64,000 bases of DNA from Planctomycetales bacterium (GTDB taxonomy: Bacteria; Planctomycetota; Phycisphaerae; SM23-33), in the NCBI GenBank assembly GCA_030612725.1, contig JAUWNJ010000004.1, forward strand, positions 88,298 through 152,297, written 5' to 3'. Positions 17,334 to 25,351 of the stretch are shown piece by piece. A program made the translations under genes and the position numbers. Each line of letters starts with the position of its first letter. Position 1 is the stretch's first letter. The notes under the pieces are model-generated. The model was not told where the DNA came from, made no database searches, and worked only from the letters and a program-made list of their open reading frames with translations.

Positions 17334-17678
17334 TCAGTAGTGTTTATCCTGAATCGTAACGATGGGGCAGGAGAAATGTCCGTCGGAGAAGAAGACGCCG
17401 CTTTTCTGATCGGCCTTCAGTTTGGCGTTCTGAAAGTCGAAACCGGCAGGCAGTTCGTTGATGATTTCAATCCGGCTCCAGGGCACGATTCTTTTGCAAA
17501 TCGCTCCCACTGTAATGTCTTTGGGGCCGTTGACTGACCGGCCGTAGTGGAAGGTCCTGCACACCAACTCCACGCATACCTGGTCTCGGCCAACAACCTG
17601 GCCGATCAGCAGATGGTTGTGGGCATCAGGATAGGGCTTGATGGACCTTACCTTCCAGATTAGACGAGTGTCGTTCAT
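17334..17678 (-). CDS. Hypothetical 114-aa protein
   Basis: Reads [20 protein letters not shown], then [21 protein letters not shown], and ends with a [24 protein letters not shown] tail. The ATG at 17678 is chosen because GGGGAA precedes it; the longer open frame to 17792 runs through the hairpin at 17696-17731 and is unlikely. No domain is recognised. It is composed mostly of predicted beta strands. It lies downstream of the porin gene in the same direction, separated by a strong hairpin, and its stop sits next to the recombinase break. Confidence 0.6.
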   Translation of the reverse strand: MNDTRLIWKVRSIKPYPDAHNHLLIGQVVGRDQVCVELVCRTFHYGRSVNGPKDITVGAICKRIVPWSRIEIINELPAGFDFQNAKLKADQKSGVFFSDGHFSCPIVTIQDKHY

Positions 17679-17695
17679 ATGTATTCCCCGGTTCC

Positions 17696-17731
17696 GGTCA
17701 GCCGGCCTGTCCCTCCGCAGGCCGGCTGACC
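17696..17731 (-). terminator. Strong 14-bp hairpin downstream of the porin gene
   Basis: GGTCAGCCGGCCTG (17696-17709) pairs perfectly with CAGGCCGGCTGACC (17718-17731) across an 8-nt loop. It lies about 60 bp past the porin stop and just before the RBS of the 114-aa gene. There is no clear U-tract, so it may be a terminator, an mRNA-stabilising 3' end, or an attenuator for the gene that follows. Confidence 0.65.
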
Positions 17732-17792
17732 CTGATTTCCCTCCCCTTTGCCGGGTCGATTTCCTCCATAATTGATGTGTGCCGAGTATCAA

Positions 17793-19088
17793 TCAGAATT
17801 TCCAGACGAGGTCGGCCTGAACTGTGGTGTCGCGTTCGTTCTGGTTGTCGCCTGTAACCGATTCGGTCCAGAGAACCTTTCCGCCAATGGTCAGCGAATC
17901 GGTCAAATTGTACTTAGCGCCCCAGGTGTGGCCCTTACGATTAGCGCCTCCGAAGTCGCTGTCGTTGAACTCGCCCGGCACACAGTTGGCCTCAATGTAG
18001 GCGTATTTGTATCCGGCGGACCAATCGCCTTTTTTCTTGTTCTTCCCGACCTTCAGCCCGATGGCGTAGCCGTTGCTCTGACTATCATAATTCTCTGCGC
18101 GGTCCGAGTCGCCGCAGTTGTGAACCCAGTCGAAATAGGTGCTCATCGGCAGGCCGAAGGCCTTGAAACCGACCTTGTTGGTCAGGTTGAACATGTGAAA
18201 CTGTCCGGCTGCAAGGTCGCCGTCGGCGTTAATATTGTTACCGTTGGCATCGATATAATTATTGTCGATGTGATCGTAGTCGTAGAACGTCGCGGCACAG
18301 GTCCACTTGATGTCCTTTGCGAGTTTCCAGTTAAAACCGGCTTGGTATGCAACCAGTATAGCGTCGTGGTCGCCGCCATGTTCTTCCACCACGAAGTAAC
18401 CGGCGCCGGCGAAAGGTTCAAAGCCGCCCATCTTGTGCTTGTACTGCCCCCAGACGCCTTCTGGGTTCACGTCGGAGTCCCAGACCAGGTCGGTGTGAAC
18501 CATCGGCTTCTTCATCTTTCCACCGATAATCGTGAAACCCTTCAGCCACTTGGGGCTGTACTTCGCGTAGGCTAGGTCAATCCAGACGTTCTTTTCCGAG
18601 AAACTTCCGTCGAAGGTCTGGTTGGTCGAGGTGGGGTTGTTGTTGGATCCGCTGGCCAGGCGAAAACCTACTTCCATCTGTTTATCAAGCCATGTTTTCT
18701 TGAATCCGAATCTCAGGCGGAACCTTGCCCGATTGCGGGTTTTCCGGTTTCTGCCGCTGAAGCATTCGCCTTGGTATCGAAGGCGCAGGTCGCCGGAGAA
18801 TTTCAGATTGTCAAGCCACTTCGGCGTGGACGAATGTCCGTCGGCATTGAGATTCATCTCCTTGAGTACTTCCCGGATCGCCTCGCGGCGGGCCCTTTCG
18901 AGATGCTGTTGGTCCTGCTGCGATTCCAACTCGGCCAGACGGTGTTCCTGATCCTTAATCCGCGTTTTCAGGGCCTTGATGGTAGTTTGAATGTCCTGGC
19001 TGTCCGGTGGAGGGTCGCTCCTTGCGATTGCTGTAACCATACATAACAGCAACACTCCAACCACAATTCTCACAACATTATTGCGCAT
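17793..19088 (-). CDS. Putative outer-membrane porin of the phosphate regulon
   Basis: 431 aa. A signal peptide covers about residues 1-24 (hydrophobic VVGVLLLCMVTAIA). A periplasmic coiled coil follows (residues about 30-75, IKALKTRIKDQEHRLAELES). The remainder is rich in alternating amphipathic strands with aromatic girdle residues, and the chain ends in the classical C-terminal Phe (ADLVWKF). This fits the putative-porin family of trimeric channels. AAAGGAG precedes the ATG. The position downstream of pst and phoU suggests it helps phosphate or phosphorylated compounds cross the outer membrane, but the substrate is inferred from context only. Confidence 0.85.
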   Translation of the reverse strand: MRNNVVRIVVGVLLLCMVTAIARSDPPPDSQDIQTTIKALKTRIKDQEHRLAELESQQDQQHLERARREAIREVLKEMNLNADGHSSTPKWLDNLKFSGDLRLRYQGECFSGRNRKTRNRARFRLRFGFKKTWLDKQMEVGFRLASGSNNNPTSTNQTFDGSFSEKNVWIDLAYAKYSPKWLKGFTIIGGKMKKPMVHTDLVWDSDVNPEGVWGQYKHKMGGFEPFAGAGYFVVEEHGGDHDAILVAYQAGFNWKLAKDIKWTCAATFYDYDHIDNNYIDANGNNINADGDLAAGQFHMFNLTNKVGFKAFGLPMSTYFDWVHNCGDSDRAENYDSQSNGYAIGLKVGKNKKKGDWSAGYKYAYIEANCVPGEFNDSDFGGANRKGHTWGAKYNLTDSLTIGGKVLWTESVTGDNQNERDTTVQADLVWKF

Positions 19089-19224
19089 ATGTTGCTCCTT
19101 TCAATACTGCGCCTTCAGGTTCGAATCCGCCGGCTGAACGCTCAGCCACAAACGAACCCGTTACCTGAAAAGGAATATGCCAAAGGAGTGTTAAGGAATT
19201 ATGAAGACCGTGTGAAATGCGTGT

Positions 19225-19312
19225 TAATAACTCGTATCCGGTATCCGGTAGCCAGTAGCCGGTGAGTTGGTATGCTTTTCCCGGCTACTGACTACTGGCT
19301 ACCGACTACTAC
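19225..19312. repeat. Palindrome built of 7-bp units (GTAGCCRGTA type)
   Basis: The left arm runs CCGGTAT, CCGGTAG, CCAGTAG, CCGGTGA. The right arm runs GGCTACT, GACTACT, GGCTACC, GACTACT. Each arm has a 7-bp period and the two are complementary, so the whole can fold into a long imperfect hairpin. It lies between phoU and the porin gene and ends at the phoU stop. Similar 7-bp-period elements of different sequence occur at 20884, 55463 and 56855. Confidence 0.8.
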
Positions 19313-19983
19313 ATTGTTTGTTCGTCGAATGCGTCGGCGTGTCGGATGATGTCTCCGGTTCGCAGAAAGATGATGTCCTCAGCGACATTGGTGCACAGGT
19401 CGCCGATGCGTTCCATCGCTTTGGCGACGTTAATCATTGTCATAGCGGCTTCGACGCCTCCGGTCTTTTTGCCTTCGGAATCCAGGACGCTGCGGACAAA
19501 ACTTCTGTAGGCATCGTCAATCAGGTCGTCGGAGTCGATTACGCCCTTTGAGCCGGCTGTGTCGCTGGCGCGAAGCGTTCTTACGGTTCGGCCAAGGGTG
19601 TCGGTTGTGCTTTCCGTGAGCAAATCGAACGAATTGTATAGGTCAAAGTCGATACCGTCTTCAACGACGTGCTTGATTCGCCTCCCGATACTGGCAGCCA
19701 GGTCGGCGATGCGCTCCAGGTCGCTGTTGACCTTGATGATGGTGCAGATTGTCCTCAGGTCGATAGCCGCCGGCTGATAGAGCGCAAGCAGGCGAATACA
19801 CTCCTGCTCAATCTCCACTTCTTCCCGGTCGATTAACGAATCCCGCTGGTCCACTTCCAAACCCGCTTTCGCATCGCCGTCTTTTATCGCGCGCAGTGCG
19901 TCGGCCAAGGCTTGCTCAACTCGCATGCCCATCAGGTCAAGGCGAAGCAGCAGTTTCTCCAGTCGTTCCTGTAGTTCAGCCAT
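19309..19983 (-). CDS. phoU: Phosphate transport/signalling regulator PhoU
   Basis: 224 aa, two PhoU helical repeats. The start at 19983 is chosen because GGAG lies 7 bp upstream; the ATG at 19989 is too close to it. The first repeat carries the PhoU motif EVEIEQECIRLLALYQPAA with DLRTICTIIKVNSDLERI (residues about 60-95). The second has MTMINVAKAMERIGDLCTN (about 180-200). These ExxxD/DLERI-type elements bind metal clusters. PhoU links PstB to PhoR and represses the Pho response when phosphate is plentiful. It follows pstB by 14 bp. Confidence 0.95.
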   Translation of the reverse strand: MAELQERLEKLLLRLDLMGMRVEQALADALRAIKDGDAKAGLEVDQRDSLIDREEVEIEQECIRLLALYQPAAIDLRTICTIIKVNSDLERIADLAASIGRRIKHVVEDGIDFDLYNSFDLLTESTTDTLGRTVRTLRASDTAGSKGVIDSDDLIDDAYRSFVRSVLDSEGKKTGGVEAAMTMINVAKAMERIGDLCTNVAEDIIFLRTGDIIRHADAFDEQTM

Positions 19984-19997
19984 TTTCATACTCCGTA

Positions 19998-20861
19998 TCA
20001 GCCAAATCGGCCTGTAATATAATCTTCAGTCTGTTTGCTTTGCGGGTTCGTAAAGACATCCCGCGTCAGCCCATATTCGATAAGGTCGCCCAGGCAGAAG
20101 AAAGCCGTCCGGTCGGATACTCTGGCGGCCTGTTGCATGTTATGGGTAACGATTACGATTGTATAATCGGTCTTGAGTTTGCGGATCAGTTCTTCGATCC
20201 GGCCCGTTGCAATGGGGTCCAGTGCCGAGCACGGTTCGTCCATCAGCAGCACCCTAGGCCCGGTTGCCAAGGTCCGTGCAATGCAAAGCCGCTGCTGCTG
20301 ACCACCGGAAAGCGCCAGCGCCGATTTTTTTAACTCGTCCTTTGCCTCCTCCCACAAAGCGGCGTCATGAAGACACTTTTCCACGATTTCATCAAGCCGA
20401 CTACGCTTTCGGATGCCCTGTAATCGCGGGCCGTAGGCTACGTTGTCGTAGATGCTCTTGGGGAATGGGTTGGGCCTTTGGAAGACCATGCCCACCTGCT
20501 GGCGGAGGTTCACCAGGTTAACCCGCTTGTCATAGACGTCTTGCCCGTTGACTGCGAGTTTTCCGGCTGCTCGCGTATGAGGTATCAGGTCGTTCATCCG
20601 GTTGATGCTGCGCAGAAACGTGCTTTTTCCGCACCCGCTGGGACCGATAATGGCCGTTACCGCACGCGGGTAAATGTCCATCGTGATGTCCTTGACGCCC
20701 GCTTTCGAGCCGTAGTAGAGACAGAAACCGTCGGAGACAATCACCGGGCCTGATGTATTAGTCTCCACCCGTTCTGCCTGCTCCGGCAGGGCGCTATGAA
20801 ATTCATGCAACTGTTTCATTTCCGTTACATCAACAACAGGTGTCTGTTTCAGTTCCATCAT
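19998..20861 (-). CDS. pstB: Phosphate ABC transporter ATP-binding protein PstB
   Basis: 287 aa. Walker A is GPSGCGKST (about residue 75), followed by the PstB-specific [11 protein letters not shown]. The signature is [14 protein letters not shown], Walker B is [13 protein letters not shown], and the switch His is in [14 protein letters not shown]. The first about 45 residues before [14 protein letters not shown] form an extra tail rich in Glu and Val. Two consecutive ATG codons (20861, 20858) follow an AGAAG. The frame remains open for a further 317 codons upstream through repeats and antisense pstA; that extension is not real. It powers phosphate uptake by PstA/PstC. Confidence 0.95.
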   Translation of the reverse strand: MMELKQTPVVDVTEMKQLHEFHSALPEQAERVETNTSGPVIVSDGFCLYYGSKAGVKDITMDIYPRAVTAIIGPSGCGKSTFLRSINRMNDLIPHTRAAGKLAVNGQDVYDKRVNLVNLRQQVGMVFQRPNPFPKSIYDNVAYGPRLQGIRKRSRLDEIVEKCLHDAALWEEAKDELKKSALALSGGQQQRLCIARTLATGPRVLLMDEPCSALDPIATGRIEELIRKLKTDYTIVIVTHNMQQAARVSDRTAFFCLGDLIEYGLTRDVFTNPQSKQTEDYITGRFG

Positions 20862-20883
20862 GTTTTTTCTTCTTTTATCTGTT

Positions 20884-20920
20884 TCTAAATCCGCAATCCG
20901 CAATCCACAATCCGCAATCA
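20884..20920. repeat. 7-bp repeat array (GCAATCC) between pstA and pstB
   Basis: The units read AAATCCG, CAATCCG, CAATCCA, CAATCCG, CAATCAT with a 7-bp period. Only one arm is evident, with no complementary partner nearby. It fills almost the whole pstA-pstB intergenic gap. It belongs with the other 7-bp-period intergenic arrays in this window. Confidence 0.7.
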
Positions 20921-22558
20921 TTATTGTCCGCGTAGTTTTGCTTCGAGTCTTCGTCTGATAATTATGGCTGCCAGGTTCAGCACCAGCACAAGCGCTATCA
21001 GTGTCATTACCATTCCGTACTGCTGATGCGGGACCAGTGCGGCGATACGGTCGCCGACGGCAATGTCGTAACTGCCGTAGGAGAGTGTCCGCGTCGGCTG
21101 GGTGAGGGTTTCGGGTATCGGTCCCAGCGCCACTGCTGCGGTGAACAATATCGGAGCCGTTTCGCCTGCGGCTCGGCTTATGCTTAATATGATGCCGGTC
21201 AGTATGCCCGGTGCAGCGGCAGGTAGTGTTACAGTTACGAACGTCCGGAACTTTCCCGCCCCCAACGCCAGCGACGCTTCCTTGTAGGAACGCGGAACTG
21301 CCCGGATTGCCTCCTCCGAAGCCCGGATAAGCACCGGAAGCACCAGCGCCGCCAGCGTCATCGCTCCGGCCAGTATGCTCGATCCTTTCGGCAGCCCCAA
21401 CTTGGGCTGGAGATACAACACGAAGAACGCCAGCCCGAACAGGCCGAAGACGACGCTGGGCACGCCGGCCAACGTGTTGATGCACGTGCGAATGACTCGG
21501 ACGAATCGGCTGTCGCCGGCGCACTCGACCAGATACCCAGCCGCCGTTACGCCCAGCGGGACCGCGAAGACCATCGAAAGCAGCGTCAGAAGCAACGTTC
21601 CGAGGATTTCGGGGCCGACGCCTCCGAAAAAGTGCCCCGGCGTGCTGTCGTCGATGAAGTACTGCCAGTAGAACGTCCGCTGCGGGCAGAGCATCTTTTC
21701 GAGATTCTGCTCCACCATCGGGAACAGCCCGGCAAGTTCCGTACCGGCGAATTGCTCTGCCCGTTTGGTGCGAACCTTCTTTAGCGACTTGCCCGAACCC
21801 TGCTCTACCCATTCTTCATTCCATACCAGGCGGTCCAGCAGAAGTTGCGCGCGGTCCCAGCGAGTGGCCCCGTATTGAAACTGCGACAGTTCCGGCAGCG
21901 GTTCGCCGGGACGCGGGCCAAGCAACTCCCTGATGATTTCCTGAACCTCGTTCAATGTCTCGCCATATTCTTCCCGACGGGTCAGGTCCACCGTGATAAC
22001 AATTTGCAGATACTGCCTCGCCATATCAAAAAACTGCCCTGCCACCGATCCGGCCAGATTTTCGTCGCCTGCATGTTTAAGTACGAAATCAAGACTTTGC
22101 TTCGCCTCATCGGGCTTTGTCGTTTCGTATGCTTCCAGCAGGTGGTTCCGCAATTTCTTGCCGACAGACTTCAGCAAAGACGCTTCTTCGGGCGTGATGG
22201 CGATGTTTTCGACCTTGTTGCGAAGTTGTGTCTTGAATTGCCTGTAGATACGCCTCGCCTCTTTTTGGAGGCCGGTGGTGTCAATCCCGGCTGCGAAGCT
22301 CTCGAGCAGGTCATAGGCGTCCTTGCGGACATGAGCAGCTTGGTCCGATTCGGCGTTCAGTGTTTCTTTGTTCCCCCTGCCGTGCATGTCGTACTGCATT
22401 CTGCGGAATTCAACCGTTCCGCGGAACACCACAGCCCCGGCTCCTCGCCAAAACAGCGGACCAAGTATCACTACCAACGCCCCAGTCAGCAGCAGTACCG
22501 ACAGTCCCGAAACGGTTGTGAATGTCCTGTCACCGAACTGGCGAAGGCGGGTTCTCAC
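20921..22558 (-). CDS. pstA: Phosphate ABC transporter permease PstA with long inserted region
   Basis: 545 aa, nearly twice the usual PstA length (about 280-300). One N-terminal membrane helix lies at about residues 17-37. A soluble, mainly helical insertion of about 260 residues follows (rich in Glu, Lys and Arg, with [15 protein letters not shown] and [15 protein letters not shown]). The normal permease core runs from about residue 310 ([20 protein letters not shown]), with five further helices and the coupling loop [20 protein letters not shown]. The insertion should face the periplasm between helices 1 and 2. Its start overlaps the pstC stop by 4 bp. Confidence 0.9.
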   Translation of the reverse strand: MRTRLRQFGDRTFTTVSGLSVLLLTGALVVILGPLFWRGAGAVVFRGTVEFRRMQYDMHGRGNKETLNAESDQAAHVRKDAYDLLESFAAGIDTTGLQKEARRIYRQFKTQLRNKVENIAITPEEASLLKSVGKKLRNHLLEAYETTKPDEAKQSLDFVLKHAGDENLAGSVAGQFFDMARQYLQIVITVDLTRREEYGETLNEVQEIIRELLGPRPGEPLPELSQFQYGATRWDRAQLLLDRLVWNEEWVEQGSGKSLKKVRTKRAEQFAGTELAGLFPMVEQNLEKMLCPQRTFYWQYFIDDSTPGHFFGGVGPEILGTLLLTLLSMVFAVPLGVTAAGYLVECAGDSRFVRVIRTCINTLAGVPSVVFGLFGLAFFVLYLQPKLGLPKGSSILAGAMTLAALVLPVLIRASEEAIRAVPRSYKEASLALGAGKFRTFVTVTLPAAAPGILTGIILSISRAAGETAPILFTAAVALGPIPETLTQPTRTLSYGSYDIAVGDRIAALVPHQQYGMVMTLIALVLVLNLAAIIIRRRLEAKLRGQ

Positions 22559-23538
22559 TTGGCGCCTCCCCGGGCGCGCCTTGCCCGCGAGAGGAAGTAC
22601 TCGCCGATGAGGTTCAGAGTGAACGTAATCACCAACAGCACAAAGCCCAGGGCGAAGAGGCAGTGATAGTGTTGTGAGCCTCTGACGGTTTCACCCATCT
22701 CGCCGGCGATAGTGGCAGTCATCGTTCGCACCGACTGGCTCAAGTCCCACCACGGCGAGGGAACCTGGGCGGCGTTGCCCGAAGCCATCCAGACCACCAT
22801 CGTCTCGCCGATTGCACGCATCATTCCGAGGATCACCGCTGCGATAATCCCGCTATGAGCGGCGGGTATGACGACCTTGATTAATGTTTCCGCCCGCGTC
22901 GCGCCAAGTGCGTAGGAGCCTTCGCGCAATTCACGACCTGCCGCCGTCAGGGCGTCTTCGGCGATGCTGATAATCGTCGGAACGGCCATAATTGCCAGAA
23001 TCAGCGACGCATTCAGTGCGTTGGTCCCAGAGGGCAGACCGAGGTTCTCCTGCATCCACGGAGCCAGCACCAGGTATGCGAAGAATCCGTACGCCACCGA
23101 CGGGATAGCCGCCAGCAACTCAATAATCGGCTTGACAATCTGTCGCAGACGGAACGGGACGATGTCACTGAGGAACACTGCCGCCAGCAGTCCGACCGGA
23201 ACGGCGATAATCAGCGCTCCAGCCGTTACGTACAGCGATCCCGCCAGCAGCGCCAGCGCGCCGAACTCGGCAGCAGAGTCGTGTGCGGGATACCAATTCG
23301 AACTGCTGAGCAGTTCTCCAAGGCTGCCGGACGTTAGAAAAGGCCAGGCCTCCCGCGTGATGAAAACGAATATGAGAATAACCGCCAGCACCGACGCGCA
23401 GGTAACCGCCAGCAACAGCGTTTTTCCAATTGCCGCTGTAAGATATCCCGTCATATCCTCGCCGGGAGTCAGCAGCAGCGGTCGGTCGAAATCAACCGCC
23501 TTTGAAGCGTTGCCTGTTTGTCTGGTGGTGTTTGGCAT
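22555..23538 (-). CDS. pstC: Phosphate ABC transporter permease PstC
   Basis: 327 aa with six predicted membrane helices. The coupling loop is EDALTAAGRELREGSYALGA (about residues 205-225), typical of PstC. The N-terminal cytoplasmic tail is about 35 residues. It forms the inner-membrane phosphate channel with PstA. It follows pstS after a stable GC-rich hairpin and overlaps pstA by 4 bp. Confidence 0.93.
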   Translation of the reverse strand: MPNTTRQTGNASKAVDFDRPLLLTPGEDMTGYLTAAIGKTLLLAVTCASVLAVILIFVFITREAWPFLTSGSLGELLSSSNWYPAHDSAAEFGALALLAGSLYVTAGALIIAVPVGLLAAVFLSDIVPFRLRQIVKPIIELLAAIPSVAYGFFAYLVLAPWMQENLGLPSGTNALNASLILAIMAVPTIISIAEDALTAAGRELREGSYALGATRAETLIKVVIPAAHSGIIAAVILGMMRAIGETMVVWMASGNAAQVPSPWWDLSQSVRTMTATIAGEMGETVRGSQHYHCLFALGFVLLVITFTLNLIGEYFLSRARRARGGAK

Positions 23539-23556
23539 TTCGGTTCAATTGCGAAG

Positions 23557-23581
23557 CGGCAAGCCCCCCCCCGGCTTGCCG
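23557..23581 (-). promoter_or_regulatory. Hairpin between pstS and pstC
   Basis: CGGCAAGCC (23557-23565) and GGCTTGCCG (23573-23581) form a stable stem with a C-rich loop, extendable by a few pairs past a bulge. No U-tract follows on the - strand. Such a hairpin commonly protects the upstream binding-protein mRNA or partly terminates transcription, giving more PstS than PstCAB. Confidence 0.6.
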
Positions 23582-23625
23582 TTTCACGTCCTGTATCTTT
23601 TCCCACGCAGGATAAAGACAACTCA

Positions 23626-24489
23626 TCAATAATTTGTTACCGGTACGAACCCTTTTGCCTCGATAACTTCCTGTCCCTTTTCGGTCAGGTGAAACGTTAC
23701 GAAGGCATGGATGGTCGAGCCGAGTTTGGGATAGCCGTTGGTGAACATAAACAGCGGGCGGCTGATCGGATATTTTCCGGTGGCGATTGTCTTTCGCGTC
23801 GGCATCACGCCGTCGAGCTTCAGAGCCTTGACGGACTTATCCACGAAGCCCAGACCGACGTAGCCGATTGCCCCGGTAGTGGTCTTGACGCGGGCATGGG
23901 CCTGCGGGTTGGAATTGACATACTCGACACCCTTGGCCACCTTCTGCTTCTTCATCAGAAGTTTGTGGAACGTCTCATAGGTTCCCGATGATGTATCCCG
24001 GCTGATGACCACGATGACCTTGTTCGCCCCGCCGAGTTGCCTCCAGTTTTCAATTTCGCCTTTGTAGATTTTACGGATCTGCTCGCTGCTCAACGCCTTG
24101 ACGGGATTTGACGGGTGAACAATGACGCACACGCCGTCCATCGCCACGGCGTGAGCGACCGGCATTATGCCTTTTTCGACGGCCTTCTTGAATTCCTTGG
24201 CTTTCATAAACCGGCTCATCGTTGCGATGTCGCATCGCCCGTCGATCAGCGCCGCTGCTCCGTCGCCGCTTCCGGTCTTCTTGACTGTAATTGAAACGTT
24301 TTTGTACTTCCTTCCGAACACCTCGGCGAAGGCGTCGGCAATCGGCCCGACGGTCGTCGAACCTTCGATCTGCAACTTTGCCTTCTTCTCCTTCGCTGCG
24401 GGCTTCTCGCCCGCACCGGCTCCGCACGGAACCATGCACAAACCTGCGACCATCACCAACTGCACAACCTTCTGCCATTGCTTCTTCAT
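23626..24489 (-). CDS. pstS: Periplasmic phosphate-binding protein PstS
   Basis: 287 aa. The start at 24489 is chosen because GAGGAG lies 7 bp upstream; a TTG five codons earlier is rejected. A signal peptide covers about residues 1-25, followed by a Lys-rich segment. The mature protein starts IEGSTTVGPIADAFAEVF, the loop that binds phosphate in PstS-like proteins. The later elements SRDTSSGTYETFHKLL and TTGAIGYVGLGFVD complete the ligand site. It binds phosphate in the periplasm and delivers it to PstC/PstA. It is the first gene of the pst operon. Confidence 0.95.
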   Translation of the reverse strand: MKKQWQKVVQLVMVAGLCMVPCGAGAGEKPAAKEKKAKLQIEGSTTVGPIADAFAEVFGRKYKNVSITVKKTGSGDGAAALIDGRCDIATMSRFMKAKEFKKAVEKGIMPVAHAVAMDGVCVIVHPSNPVKALSSEQIRKIYKGEIENWRQLGGANKVIVVISRDTSSGTYETFHKLLMKKQKVAKGVEYVNSNPQAHARVKTTTGAIGYVGLGFVDKSVKALKLDGVMPTRKTIATGKYPISRPLFMFTNGYPKLGSTIHAFVTFHLTEKGQEVIEAKGFVPVTNY

Positions 24490-24522
24490 CTCTGCTCTCC
24501 TCAAAAAGGGGTTTCTGATTTC

Positions 24523-24556
24523 TCACGTCCGACAACGGATGCATTGTCTGACGTGA
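24523..24556. promoter_or_regulatory. Palindrome upstream of pstS
   Basis: TCACGTC (24523-24529) with GACAA (24531-24535) mirrors TTGTC with GACGTGA (24550-24556), giving 12 paired positions around one mismatch and a short loop. It lies 34 bp before the pstS start, in the gap between the divergent pstS and phoB genes. It could be an operator or a 5'-leader hairpin of the pstS mRNA. Confidence 0.5.
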
Positions 24557-24558
24557 TT

Positions 24559-24586
24559 GTTAAGGCGGTATTCCCGAAGCGTTAAG
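24559..24586. promoter_or_regulatory. Candidate Pho box: GTTAAG direct repeat spaced 22 bp
   Basis: GTTAAG occurs at 24559-24564 and again at 24581-24586, exactly 22 bp apart (two helical turns, or two 11-bp PhoB units). On the opposite strand the repeats read CTTAAC, close to the TTAACA half-sites of Gram-positive PhoP and part of the proteobacterial box. The location between the divergent pstS and phoB genes is where autoregulation would be expected. Confidence 0.4.
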
Positions 24587-24649
24587 ATTGCGCTAATGCG
24601 TTCAAGGGCGGTTGCGGAGAGATTGACTGGTTTGTTAGAATAACCTGCG

Positions 24650-25351
24650 ATGTCAAAGAAACGCATCATCATCGTAGAAGATGAACCTGACATGGCCGAA
24701 CTGGTGGCCATGCGGCTCCAGCGTGAAGGATACATCGTCGAGACGGTCGGCGACGGGGCCGAGGCGCTGGAGATGATCCGCTGCTCGCCTCCGGACCTGG
24801 TGCTGCTTGACCTGATGCTTCCGGGGATGCCGGGGACGGAAGTGGCGACGAAACTTCGCAACGACGCCCGCACCGCCGGCGTGCCCATCATCATGCTGAC
24901 GGCCAGGAGCGAGGAAAGCGACATTGTCGTCGGGCTGCACCTCGGAGCCGACGATTACATCACCAAACCTTTCAGCATGTCGGTTCTCGTAGCGCGGATA
25001 TCGGCCCTGATGCGCCGAAGCCGGGATGTCGCCTCATCCGACGGTCTGATGCTCGAGGTCGGCCCAATAAAAATAAACGTCGAACGTCACCTGGTGGAAG
25101 TGAACGGGAAAAGAATAACGCTGACGCTGACCGAGTTCCGTTTGCTGGTGGCGATTGTCTCAGCCAAAGGACGAGTGCTGGATCGGAATCAACTGATGGA
25201 TCAGGCGATGGGAATAGACACGGTGGTTACGGACCGCACCATTGACGTTCACCTGACCGCGTTGCGGAAGAAACTGGGGAAAGCGCGAAAATACATCCAG
25301 ACCGTTCGCGGACTGGGATACAAACTGGCGGATGAAAATGATACGGCATAG
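24650..25351 (+). CDS. phoB: Phosphate-regulon response regulator PhoB
   Basis: 233 aa, OmpR/PhoB family. The receiver domain (1-120) has the acidic pair in VEDEPD, phospho-acceptor Asp54 (LLDLMLPG), Thr in MLTAR and Lys in DDYITKPFS. The C-terminal winged helix carries TLTEFRLLVAIVSAKGRVL and the recognition helix region TDRTIDVHLTALRKKLG, ending IQTVRGLGYKL. It should activate pst and its own operon under phosphate limitation. It is divergent from pstS and overlaps the kinase gene by 20 bp. Confidence 0.93.
   Translation: MSKKRIIIVEDEPDMAELVAMRLQREGYIVETVGDGAEALEMIRCSPPDLVLLDLMLPGMPGTEVATKLRNDARTAGVPIIMLTARSEESDIVVGLHLGADDYITKPFSMSVLVARISALMRRSRDVASSDGLMLEVGPIKINVERHLVEVNGKRITLTLTEFRLLVAIVSAKGRVLDRNQLMDQAMGIDTVVTDRTIDVHLTALRKKLGKARKYIQTVRGLGYKLADENDTA

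Noticed and set aside
19998..21812. A 604-aa open frame whose C-terminal half is PstB
   Set aside because: The first 317 codons run antisense-like through pstA and the 7-bp repeats (giving [11 protein letters not shown]). Only the 287-aa PstB from 20861 is real.
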